6,649 nt of DNA from JAXHTY01 sp034189225 (GCA_034189225.1 JAXHVL010000034.1:1-6649); one strand, 5' to 3'. Numbered from the stretch's first letter, positions 1 to 6,141 are shown. The notes: generated from the letters alone by a model not told the origin. Numbers and translations are program-made.

Positions 1-40
1 TGGGTAATATTTGTACATGTTATTTTAACTTAGTCCCTTA

Positions 41-85
41 GCCTTCCTTGAACTCGACCAAAATATCTAATTTCTGGACGGACAC
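41..85 (-). mobile_element. 45-bp end of the 141-bp MITE-like element
   Basis: These 45 bases are identical to one end of the complete elements at 1250-1390 and 6142-6282, including the terminal inverted repeat read on the minus strand as GTGTCCGTCCAGAAATT. Identity stops abruptly at position 41; bases 1-40 do not resemble the interior of the other copies. Either this is a truncated copy, or it is the end of a longer relative that shares only its tip with the short copies and continues off the left edge. The flanking six bases at 86-91 (CCATTA) would be one half of a target duplication, but the partner is not in the window. It lies downstream of the pilD stop codon. Confidence 0.75.
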
Positions 86-138
86 CCATTAAAAATTCAA
101 CATTCTCAAACGCCCATTAACCACACATCCGTCATCTG

Positions 139-918
139 CTAATACCCCAGTGTCCGGAAATACCAATGAATAATCTCATTGCCGAAAAACTGATATCCGA
201 TGGCACCGAGCGACAGGAACGGGCCGAAGGGAACGGCGAACTTCATGTCTTTCTTTTGAAATATCATCAGTGCGCCGCCCACGAGGGTGCCGGCCGCCGA
301 GCCGGAAAGAATGGTAAAAAAGACCCCCTGCCATCCGCTCAATGCACCGATCATGGCAAGCAGCTTGATGTCACCGCCCCCCATTCCGTCCACTCCGGTA
401 AGGGCCTTGTAAACCAGTGCCACCAGTAAAAGGCTGCCACCGCCCGCGGCCAACCCGATCAGCGATGGCAGGACGCCGAGGTCCAGTATGAATACGGCCG
501 CCAGAAAACACAAAACAATACCGGGCAGCGTAATGACATCCGGAATGATCTGATGATCGATATCGATAAATATCACCACGATCAGGGCGGCGATAAACAC
601 AAACAACACAAGCCCTGTAAGGGAGGGGCCGGCTTTCAGGAATACCGCCAATGCGGCAAGACCGGCAAGCACCTCCACGATCAGATAGCGCGCAGAAATT
701 CGCGTCCCGCATTTTCGACAGCGTCCCCCCAGCAGAAGATAACTGATCACGGGAATATTGTCGTAAAACCGGATACGGTATCCGCAATGGGGGCAAGCGG
801 ATGGCGGTGTCGCGATCGATTTTGAAAGCGGCAGCCGGTATATGCAGACATTTAAAAAACTGCCGATACAGGCGCCGAAAATAAAAACAAATAATTTGAC
901 AAGGGCCATGGGGAGCAT
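139..918 (-). CDS. pilD: Type IV prepilin peptidase (A24 family leader peptidase / N-methyltransferase)
   Basis: This inner-membrane aspartic protease cleaves the leader of type IV prepilins and type II secretion pseudopilins and methylates the new N-terminus. From the ATG at 918 it has 259 residues, normal for the family. Visible marks are an N-terminal membrane helix with GSFLNVCIYRLP, a cytoplasmic zinc-binding domain with CPHC and CRKC (Cys42, 45, 67, 70), the first catalytic aspartate in FIDID (Asp119) and the second in GGGD (Asp183), 64 residues apart as in known members, all within a polytopic hydrophobic protein. The frame stays open to a GTG at 978, but those 20 extra codons include a dispersed repeat (944-962) and lack the family look; the protein from MLPMALVKLF starts like homologues, with a weak GGGA six bases upstream. 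No pilin or secretion genes are adjacent. gspO or comC are alternative names for the same family. Confidence 0.93.
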   Translation of the reverse strand: MLPMALVKLFVFIFGACIGSFLNVCIYRLPLSKSIATPPSACPHCGYRIRFYDNIPVISYLLLGGRCRKCGTRISARYLIVEVLAGLAALAVFLKAGPSLTGLVLFVFIAALIVVIFIDIDHQIIPDVITLPGIVLCFLAAVFILDLGVLPSLIGLAAGGGSLLLVALVYKALTGVDGMGGGDIKLLAMIGALSGWQGVFFTILSGSAAGTLVGGALMIFQKKDMKFAVPFGPFLSLGAIGYQFFGNEIIHWYFRTLGY

Positions 919-943
919 ATAAATTCCCAGTTCTACGTTAATG

Positions 944-962
944 TTGACAGATTCGTAAAAAG
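944..962 (+). repeat. Short dispersed repeat, copy A
   Basis: TTGACAGATTCGTAAAAAG here matches 17 of 19 bases with TTGACGGCTTCGTAAAAAG at 6615-6633 in the same orientation. It falls in the 5' extension of the pilD frame, translated there as part of AFYESVN, so it argues that pilD starts downstream of it at 918. From memory, motifs of the form GAC-nn-n-TTCGTAAAAAGTC recur between genes in Desulfobacteraceae; that is recollection, not a search result. Confidence 0.5.
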
Positions 963-1013
963 CTTTCGACCCGGACACTGCGTTTATGCATAAAGGGACA
1001 TTTGCGATGGCCC

Positions 1014-1099
1014 CGAAATCGAAATCGCTATCGAAATCGAAATCGAAATCGAAATCGAAATCGAAATTGTATATAACGCATCGATTCCGATTTCGATTT
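1014..1099 (+). repeat. CGAAAT hexamer array with inverted partner
   Basis: Nine consecutive six-base units run from 1014 to 1067: eight are CGAAAT and the third is CGCTAT. The last part (1052-1069) is complementary at 16 of 18 positions to 1082-1099 across a 12-base loop, so either strand could form a stable hairpin. It lies between the divergent pilD and lon genes, inside the probable pilD leader. A related but diverged pair with the same CGCTAT unit occurs at 4693-4880. The run is non-coding here; its role is unknown. There is no T-run after the hairpin, so a classical terminator is not supported. Confidence 0.85.
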
Positions 1100-1146
1100 G
1101 AGTGTCCTGGAAATCTGCTGCAGACAGAAGCTGTCCATATCGTTTA

Positions 1147-1175
1147 ATAATACGCTGTTTACATTAAAAAATCAA
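1147..1175 (-). promoter_or_regulatory. Candidate sigma-70-type promoter toward pilD
   Basis: On the minus strand TTGATT (1175-1170) is followed after exactly 17 bases by TATTAT (1152-1147), four and five matches of six to the consensus boxes. Transcripts would start near 1140 and read through the hexamer hairpin before the pilD start at 918, giving an untranslated leader of about 220 bases. The region is AT-rich, so chance matches are likely; this is a prediction only. Confidence 0.35.
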
Positions 1176-1183
1176 CAACATCA

Positions 1184-1211
1184 TTGTAAAAACAAAAAAA
1201 TGAATTATAAT
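1184..1211 (+). promoter_or_regulatory. Candidate sigma-70-type promoter toward lon
   Basis: TTGTAA (1184-1189) and a perfect TATAAT (1206-1211) are separated by 16 bases. If used, transcription would start near 1218 and pass through the whole 141-bp element before lon, so the element would form most of the lon leader. This may be the original lon promoter, pushed away from the gene by the insertion. No heat-shock-type promoter was recognised. AT-rich context lowers confidence. Confidence 0.4.
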
Positions 1212-1249
1212 ATTCTCGATATCTATCAGCCGACAATATTTCAAAACTA

Positions 1250-1390
1250 GTGTCCGTCCAGAAATTAGATATTTTGGTCGAGTTCAAGGAAGGCGAAAAT
1301 TTTAACCGGAGGAATACTTTGCGTATTTTGAGGATTAAAATTTGAGCCTGACGCAGAAATCGGGCAAAATAGCAATTTATGGATGGGCAC
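1250..1390 (+). mobile_element. MITE-like element, complete copy 1, directly upstream of lon
   Basis: This is a 141-bp non-coding element. Its ends, GTGTCCGTCCAGAAATT and the complement of the right tip (GTGCCCATCCATAAATT), match at 14 of 17 positions, and looser similarity continues inward (TATTTTGGTCGAG against TATTTTGCCCGAT). It is flanked by a perfect 6-bp direct repeat, AAACTA, at 1244-1249 and 1391-1396, the expected scar of transposition. The centre contains a second inverted pair, AAATTTTAA (1297-1305) and TTAAAATTT (1335-1343). It differs from the copy at 6142-6282 at only two positions (1322 and 1387), suggesting recent spread. It encodes no transposase, so it must depend on one supplied in trans. 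The right duplication runs into the lon ribosome binding site. Confidence 0.9.
1342..1370 (+). promoter_or_regulatory. Candidate outward promoter within MITE copy 1
   Basis: TTGAGC (1342-1347) and CAAAAT (1365-1370) lie 17 bases apart, four of six matches to each consensus box, pointing toward lon. A transcript would start near 1377, about 30 bases before the lon ATG. The same bases are intact in copy 2, also pointing at a gene. The match is modest and could be chance. Confidence 0.3.
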
Positions 1391-1395
1391 AAACT

Positions 1396-1400
1396 AAGGA
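1396..1400 (+). promoter_or_regulatory. lon ribosome binding site fused to the MITE target duplication
   Basis: AAGGA ends six bases before the lon ATG at 1407. Its first base is the last base of the AAACTA duplication made by the element, so the insertion left the ribosome binding site intact by the narrowest margin. Confidence 0.75.
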
Positions 1401-1406
1401 TTTGCA

Positions 1407-3890
1407 ATGGGTGAAACAGACAGGGACGACCTGATAAGCATAATCGAAGAACAGGATGATGAACCGGATATTCCCGAGGATCTTCCGCTCCTGCCGGTAC
1501 GGGATGTGGTGATATTCACCGATATGGTCCTGCCGTTATTTATCGGACGGGACAAATCCGTCCTGGCGGTAGAAGAGGCAATGGGAAACACGGACAATAA
1601 ATTTCTGCTGCTGGCCACACAGAAAAACCCCGCTGATGAATCACCGGCGCCGGAAGAAATCCACACGGTGGGTACAGTGGGGAAAATCCTTCGGATGCTC
1701 AAACTGCCGGACGGCCACCTGAAAACCCTTGTCCAGGGCATCGCCAAGGCAAAAATCGTGGAATATACCAAAACCACGCCGGGATATCGGGTTAAAATTG
1801 AAGTAATTGAAGACCCGCCAACCGAGGCGGACGTAACCATTGAAACCGAAGCGCTGATGCGCAATGTGCGGGAGCAGTGCGAGAAGATACTCACCCTTCG
1901 CGGCGAGATGTCCCTTGAAGTGGAGACGATCCTGGAAAACCTGGAAGATCCGGGCAAACTGGCCGACCTCATCGCCTCCAATCTCAAACTGAAAACCGAA
2001 GAGGCCCAGACACTCCTGGAATTGACCAATCCGGTGGAACGGCTTGAAAAAGCCAACGAGATTCTTTCCCGGGAAATTGATCTTTCGACGGTCCAGGCGA
2101 AAATCCATTCAAACGTGAAAGACGAAATTTCCAAATCACAACGGGACTACTATCTTCGGGAACAGATGCGGGCCATCCACAAGGAACTCGGCGAAACCGA
2201 TGAACGCACCGAGGAACTTAACGAGTATACCACTAAAATCAAGAAGGCCAAGATGCCCAAGGAGGCCAAAAAGGAGGCGGACAAACAGCTCAAACGCCTG
2301 GGGCAGATGCACCCGGACTCCTCCGAAGCGGCCATTGTCCGGACCTACCTTGACTGGCTGGTGGAAATGCCCTGGAATAAGTTCTCCAAGGACAAGCTGG
2401 ACATCAAGAAGGCCCAGGCCGTGCTGGACGAAGACCATTACGGACTGGAAAAGGTCAAGGACCGGATTCTGGAATACCTGAGCGTCAGAAAACTCAACCC
2501 AAACATGAAAGGCCCGATCCTCTGTTTTGTGGGGGCACCGGGAGTGGGCAAAACCTCCCTTGGCAAATCCATCTCCCGGGCCATGGACCGGAAATTCATC
2601 CGGATCTCCCTCGGCGGCGTCCGTGATGAAGCCGAAATCCGGGGACACCGCCGTACCTACATCGGGGCCATGCCCGGTCGGATTATCCAGGGGCTGAAAC
2701 AATGCGGCACCAAAAACCCCGTTTTTGTGATGGACGAAATCGACAAGCTGGGGGCCGATTTTCGCGGAGATCCGTCTGCCGGCCTTCTGGAAGCCCTGGA
2801 CCCGGAACAGAACATGGCCTTCAGCGACCACTACCTGAACCTTTCCTTTGATCTGTCCAAGGTGCTGTTCATTCTGACGGCCAATCAGCCGGACACCATC
2901 CCCTCGGCCCTTTACGACCGGATGGAGATCATCAACATTCCAGGCTACAGCGAAGATGAAAAAATCATTATCGCCAGGGACTATCTGATCCCCCGGCAGA
3001 TAGAGGAAAACGGCCTGACCAAAGATGATATTTCATTCAGCCGGCAGGCCATGTCCACGATTATCAACCAGTATACCGCCGAAGCCGGACTCCGGAACCT
3101 GGAGCGGGAACTGGGCACCATCTGCAGAAAAGTGGCCCGGCAGTTTGCCGAAGGCAATAAGAAAAAATACACCATCACCAACGCCAACCTGCATAAATAC
3201 CTGGGGATTCCAAAGTTCATCCCCGAGCTTGATCAGGAGGAAAGCCAGCCCGGTCTTGCCACAGGCCTTGCCTGGACCCAGAGCGGCGGGGAGGCCATGT
3301 ATGTGGAGGCGTCCCTGTTTGCCGGCAAGGGCGAATTGATTCTGACCGGGCAGCTGGGCGAAGTCATGCAGGAATCGGCCCGGGCCGCCATGAGTTATGC
3401 CAAGGCCCACCTCGATGATTTCGGGCTCAAGGAGGAAATCTTTGAAAACACCGACATTCATATTCACGTTCCCGCGGGCGCCATTCCCAAGGACGGACCG
3501 TCGGCAGGCGTTGCCATGGCCACGGCCCTGATATCGGCCCTCACCGCAACCCCCATCCGCAACGACGTGGCCATGACCGGCGAAGTCACCCTGCGGGGCC
3601 GGGTGCTGCCAGTGGGCGGATTAAAGGAAAAAACGCTGGGCGCGTTGCGGGCCGGCGTGAAAACTATTATCGTGCCCGAAAAAAACCGAAAGGAGATATC
3701 GGAAATACCGGCTCATATCAAGCGCAAGGTCAGCTTTGTCTTTACCGACTCCATGGACAAGGTCATTCCTCTTGCACTGGAACTCCCGGTAAAAAAGAAA
3801 AAAGCCCCGAAGAAAGCCGCCGGCAAAAAAGCCGGGACGGCCGGCCGTAAAACAGGGAAAACCCCGGCGGGGAAACCTTCCGGCAAATGA
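1407..3890 (+). CDS. lon: ATP-dependent Lon protease with a Lys-rich C-terminal tail
   Basis: Lon is a cytoplasmic homo-oligomeric AAA+ serine protease that unfolds and degrades damaged and short-lived regulatory proteins. The 827 residues show a LON substrate-binding domain (about 25-225, beginning LPLLPVRDVVIF), a helical linker, an AAA+ module with Walker A GAPGVGKT (376-383), Walker B VFVMDEID (Asp443, Glu444), sensor-1 Asn493 and arginine finger Arg505, and a protease domain from about 615 with catalytic Ser699 in PKDGPSAG and Lys742 in GGLKEK, 43 residues apart as in E. coli. All key residues are present. The last 35 residues (793-827) are extra: rich in Lys, Ala, Gly and Pro, like a histone H1 tail. 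The ATG at 1407 has AAGGA six bases upstream. A 141-bp mobile element ends 16 bases before the start. The stop codon overlaps tsaB. Confidence 0.98.
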   Translation: MGETDRDDLISIIEEQDDEPDIPEDLPLLPVRDVVIFTDMVLPLFIGRDKSVLAVEEAMGNTDNKFLLLATQKNPADESPAPEEIHTVGTVGKILRMLKLPDGHLKTLVQGIAKAKIVEYTKTTPGYRVKIEVIEDPPTEADVTIETEALMRNVREQCEKILTLRGEMSLEVETILENLEDPGKLADLIASNLKLKTEEAQTLLELTNPVERLEKANEILSREIDLSTVQAKIHSNVKDEISKSQRDYYLREQMRAIHKELGETDERTEELNEYTTKIKKAKMPKEAKKEADKQLKRLGQMHPDSSEAAIVRTYLDWLVEMPWNKFSKDKLDIKKAQAVLDEDHYGLEKVKDRILEYLSVRKLNPNMKGPILCFVGAPGVGKTSLGKSISRAMDRKFIRISLGGVRDEAEIRGHRRTYIGAMPGRIIQGLKQCGTKNPVFVMDEIDKLGADFRGDPSAGLLEALDPEQNMAFSDHYLNLSFDLSKVLFILTANQPDTIPSALYDRMEIINIPGYSEDEKIIIARDYLIPRQIEENGLTKDDISFSRQAMSTIINQYTAEAGLRNLERELGTICRKVARQFAEGNKKKYTITNANLHKYLGIPKFIPELDQEESQPGLATGLAWTQSGGEAMYVEASLFAGKGELILTGQLGEVMQESARAAMSYAKAHLDDFGLKEEIFENTDIHIHVPAGAIPKDGPSAGVAMATALISALTATPIRNDVAMTGEVTLRGRVLPVGGLKEKTLGALRAGVKTIIVPEKNRKEISEIPAHIKRKVSFVFTDSMDKVIPLALELPVKKKKAPKKAAGKKAGTAGRKTGKTPAGKPSGK

Positions 3891-4564
3891 AGATACTGGC
3901 CGTTGATACCGCGACCTTCAGTTGTGGACTCGCCCTGGCAGCGGACGATCAGATTCTCTTTCAGTCGGCGCATATCAGCCGGCAAACCCATTCCCGGCGG
4001 CTGATGCCCATGATCGATGCGGCCCTGAAAACAACCGGCCTCACACTTGACGGGCTGAACGGCTTTGCCGTCACAAAGGGGCCGGGAAGCTTCACCGGCC
4101 TGCGGATAGGCATCAGTACCGTCAAGGGGCTTGCCGCAGTGGCAGACAAACCCGTGGCCGGAATATCCAGCCTGGATGCTCTGGCCTGGCCGTTCGTTTT
4201 CACCGCCATGCCCGTCTGCGTTCTCATGGATGCCAGAAAAAGCGAAGTCTATACCTGCCGGTATCAAAACGACGGCAACACCCTGGCCAGAATCACCGAA
4301 GAACAGGCCTTGCCGCCGGCCGAAGCACTGCAGGGCCTGAAAACCCCGCATATTGTGGTGGGAAGCGGGGTCGAAGCATACCGGGACCTGATCCGCGAAA
4401 CCGCCGGGGAAAATGCGGTGCCGGCAATGCGCTTTCAGCATATCATCAATCCGGCCATTGTCGCGCATCTTGGCATGCAGCAGCTAAAAAACGGTACTGC
4501 ATCGACGGCCGGAACCATCACCCCCGTTTACCTGCGCCAGCCCGATGCCGTCATCAACCGGTAA
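3887..4564 (+). CDS. tsaB: tRNA threonylcarbamoyladenosine biosynthesis protein TsaB
   Basis: TsaB is the non-catalytic ASKHA-fold partner of TsaD and, with TsaE, transfers the threonylcarbamoyl group to A37 of ANN-decoding tRNAs in the cytoplasm (t6A). The 225-residue length is typical. Visible family signatures are the N-terminal MKILAVDTAT strand, KGPGSFTGLRIG (64-75) and the conserved MDARKSEVY segment (114-122). It lacks the metal-binding histidines of TsaD, which separates it from that paralogue. Its ATG overlaps the lon TGA as ATGA, so it is probably co-transcribed and translationally coupled with lon. Neither TsaD, TsaE nor RimI is in the window. No clear terminator follows it. The coding sequence looks intact. 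Confidence 0.95.
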   Translation: MKILAVDTATFSCGLALAADDQILFQSAHISRQTHSRRLMPMIDAALKTTGLTLDGLNGFAVTKGPGSFTGLRIGISTVKGLAAVADKPVAGISSLDALAWPFVFTAMPVCVLMDARKSEVYTCRYQNDGNTLARITEEQALPPAEALQGLKTPHIVVGSGVEAYRDLIRETAGENAVPAMRFQHIINPAIVAHLGMQQLKNGTASTAGTITPVYLRQPDAVINR

Positions 4565-4584
4565 AAAGCAGCCGCCCCGGATCC

Positions 4585-4615
4585 GGACAGGTGAGAACTG
4601 TCCCCGACGGGGCAG
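4585..4615 (+). repeat. Palindromic element after tsaB
   Basis: GGACAG (4585-4590) and CTGTCC (4598-4603) form a 6-bp inverted pair around a 7-base loop; a competing stem, CCCC (4602-4605) with GGGG (4609-4612), overlaps it. There is no following T-run, so an intrinsic terminator is not supported. The sequence GGACAG-n7-CTGTCCCC resembles REP-type intergenic palindromes I have seen in other genomes, but that is recollection. It could mark the end of the lon-tsaB transcript or be a stray repeat. Confidence 0.4.
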
Positions 4616-4646
4616 ACGTTGATCATCATGATGTCTGCAACTGACC

Positions 4647-4676
4647 ATTCGTGCGGATTCGTGAAAATTCGTGGGC
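4647..4676 (+). repeat. Three 10-bp direct repeats, ATTCGTGnnn
   Basis: ATTCGTG occurs at 4647, 4657 and 4667, exactly 10 bases apart, that is one DNA helical turn. The variable three bases are CGG, AAA and GGC. It precedes the degenerate hexamer array at 4693. No gene reading through it looks real. Function is unknown; same-face protein binding is one possibility. Confidence 0.7.
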
Positions 4677-4692
4677 GTATTGTTGGGATAAT

Positions 4693-4880
4693 CGAAATCG
4701 GGACCGAAATCGGGATCGCTATCGGGATCGAAGAGATATGGCGCTTGGAGACGAGAAACTGAATGAACTCGACCGGATGGCCGCGATGCTCAGCCGTCTC
4801 GGCGGAAGAGGCTACCAAGTTCGAGAGGATCAATCGGCCTGCAGCGTCGATTCCGATCCCGATAGCGATTTCGATTCCGA
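4693..4880 (+). repeat. Second pair of inverted hexamer arrays
   Basis: The left arm (4693-4728) reads in six-base units: CGAAAT, CGGGAC, CGAAAT, CGGGAT, CGCTAT, CGGGAT. The right arm (about 4847-4880) is its inverse. A 16-base stretch, ATCGCTATCGGGATCG (4715-4730), is perfectly complementary to 4854-4869, with 123 bases between. The units are diverged relatives of the CGAAAT array at 1014-1067, which shares the CGCTAT unit. The enclosed DNA may hold the end of a broken gene (4738-4899). The arrangement looks like a cassette bounded by inverted arrays. Confidence 0.75.
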
Positions 4881-4899
4881 AGAAAGAAAAACCCAATAA
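4738..4899 (+). pseudogene. Possible C-terminal remnant of a four-helix-bundle (S23/IVP-type) protein
   Basis: The frame starting at ATG 4738 reads MALGDEKLNELDRMAAMLSR and then runs into an acidic tail, DSDPDSDFDSEE, encoded by the right hexamer arm, before TAA at 4897-4899. The segment LGDEKLNELDRMAAMLSRL resembles, from memory, the last helix of the small four-helix-bundle proteins related to the 23S rRNA intervening-sequence protein, whose genes I recall ending in such Asp-Ser-Phe repeats. The first roughly 90 residues would be missing, replaced by the left hexamer arm. There is no good ribosome binding site. It is most likely non-functional. An alternative is that the short open frame is chance. 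Confidence 0.35.
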
Positions 4900-4997
4900 A
4901 CGGATGCACTGGATGCTCATTCTTCGCGCCAGTGATCCTGAGCGATATATCACGTGGACACCGCAGGAAAACCATGGGATACGTGAAAGGACGTGAG

Positions 4998-5726
4998 ATG
5001 ATGTGCTGCTTTGAGGATAAAAGCACCGCCCCTATGAAACCGCCGATCAAACCGCCAACGGATCGCCGGGCCGGGGAATATGTGGTGCTCCTCCATGGCC
5101 TGGCCCGGGGATCTGCATCCATGAAGCCCATGGCCCGCCACCTGACCGGCCATGGCTACGGGGTGGTGAACATGGGATACCCTTCCACGAAAAAGGATAT
5201 TCACACCCTTGCCGCCACCGTCCTTCCGGAGGCCCTGGCGGCATGCCGGCAAAACGGCGCCCGCACCATCCATTTCGTCACTCATTCCATGGGCGGCATT
5301 CTGGTGCGCTGCTACCTGGGCCGGAACATCATCGCCGAACCCGGCCGCATCGTCATGCTCAGCCCGCCCAACCACGGCAGCGAGGTGGTGGACCGCCTGA
5401 AGGCCAATCCCCTGTTCTGCTGGTTCAACGGCCCGGCCGGTCAGCAGCTCGGGACCGATTCTTCTGGGATAACCCACAAGCTCGGCCCCGTAAACCGGCA
5501 GATCGGCGTCATCACGGGAGACCGGTCCGTGAATCTTCTTTTGTCCCGGCTCATCGCCGGCCCCAACGACGGAAAAGTTTCGGTGAAAAGCGCCCGGCTG
5601 CCGGGCATGGCCGACTTCCGGGTGATCCACGCCACCCATCCCTTTATCATGCGCAACCGCCTGGCCATCGGCCACACCCTGGCCTTCCTTGAAACCGGCC
5701 GCTTCCTGCCGGATGCAGTGCGTTAA
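4998..5726 (+). CDS. Alpha/beta-fold hydrolase (lipase/esterase-like, substrate unknown)
   Basis: This is a 242-residue serine hydrolase with no signal peptide or membrane segment, so probably cytoplasmic. From the ATG at 4998 it shows VVLLHGLARG (oxyanion region, HG at 33-34), the nucleophile elbow THSMGG (Ser97), SPPNHGSEVVDRL, the acid in GPNDGKVSV (Asp191) and the catalytic histidine in HATHPFIMRN (His214). All triad members are present. This pattern fits the EstA/PGAP1-like group of small hydrolases; the natural substrate is not predictable. The start at 4998 is chosen because AAGGA (4987-4991) lies six bases upstream; an ATG at 4974 with AGGA five bases upstream and a GTG at 4932 are in-frame alternatives. 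The gene follows a repeat-filled spacer and converges with the broken ferredoxin-like gene, overlapping its likely original stop. No convincing promoter was found. Confidence 0.92.
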   Translation: MMCCFEDKSTAPMKPPIKPPTDRRAGEYVVLLHGLARGSASMKPMARHLTGHGYGVVNMGYPSTKKDIHTLAATVLPEALAACRQNGARTIHFVTHSMGGILVRCYLGRNIIAEPGRIVMLSPPNHGSEVVDRLKANPLFCWFNGPAGQQLGTDSSGITHKLGPVNRQIGVITGDRSVNLLLSRLIAGPNDGKVSVKSARLPGMADFRVIHATHPFIMRNRLAIGHTLAFLETGRFLPDAVR

Positions 5727-6119
5727 AGTAGCCCCGCCTGGGGCCATTTTCATCATCTGGTCCACCATGGTGGGGGGCGATTCTGCCCTGTCCTGCTCCG
5801 GCTTGGGGGTCAGCTCAACGGCTTCGGTGGGACAGATGCTCACGCACAGCCCGCAACCAATGCACCGGTCCGCATTGACACGGGGGGCAATCTCGGCATC
5901 ATCCAGCCGGTCCGCCACCGTCTCCTCTGGCTGCCCCAGACGTTCGGCCACCGCCGCCGGGGCTTCCAGGTTATGGCTCATGTTCACGAACATGGCGCCG
6001 TCGGCATCGGAAAACAGGTACTTGAGAATCCTGATCTCAATGCCGGAGGCCGTGGCCGGAAATCCCATGGAATACATATCAAGCTGCTGCTGTACCTGCC
6101 GGTAGATGTCCTAGGTCAT
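5723..6119 (-). pseudogene. Decayed 4Fe-4S ferredoxin-domain protein gene
   Basis: An excellent ribosome binding site (AAGGAG, 6130-6125) lies five bases before ATG 6119, but codon 3 is TAG (6113-6111). Beyond it the frame continues DIYRQVQQQLD, then MYSMGFPATASGIEIRILKY and a helical segment ending VADRLDD. It then jumps into NADRCIGCGLCVSICPTEAV, a CxxCxxCxxxCP cluster site (5829-5864), and PKPEQDRAESPP. From memory, full-length relatives in sulfate reducers have this N-terminal helical domain, some 200 or more intervening residues with additional Cys motifs, then this terminal ferredoxin motif; the middle appears deleted in frame. At the 3' end the frame has no stop and runs antisense into the hydrolase; removing one C from the CCCC run near 5740 would restore MAQAGLL and a TAA at 5725-5723. 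A shorter product from ATG 6077 is possible but unlikely to be functional. Confidence 0.75.
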
Positions 6120-6141
6120 AATATCTCCTTTAATTTAGTTA

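Noticed and set aside
152..1108. GTGTCC strings near 151, 978 (minus) and 1102 that look like element tips.
   Set aside because: Similarity does not extend beyond about 6-8 bases to the 17-bp tip, one lies within the pilD coding sequence, and none has a partner or duplication.
1159..1407. An 82-residue minus-strand open frame across MITE copy 1.
   Set aside because: It crosses an element boundary and spacer, has no family resemblance, and includes the lon leader in antisense.
4651..4899. A longer frame from GTG 4651 through the hexamer array (NRDRNRDRYRDR).
   Set aside because: The Arg-Asp run is only the translation of the repeat and no ribosome binding site precedes it; only the end after 4738 has any protein-like character.
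4907..4934. CACTGG/CCAGTG inverted pair upstream of the hydrolase as an operator.
   Set aside because: Only 6 bp with a 16-base gap and no recognisable promoter beside it; expected by chance.
4950..6077. A 375-residue minus-strand open frame.
   Set aside because: Only its first about 120 codons resemble a protein family; the rest is antisense to the hydrolase, whose complete catalytic triad shows it is the real gene.
6111..6113. The TAG at codon 3 of the ferredoxin-like gene might encode pyrrolysine.
   Set aside because: The same gene also seems to have lost its middle and its stop codon, so decay is simpler. Finding pylT and pylS in the genome and intact orthologues with TAG at this position would reopen the question.
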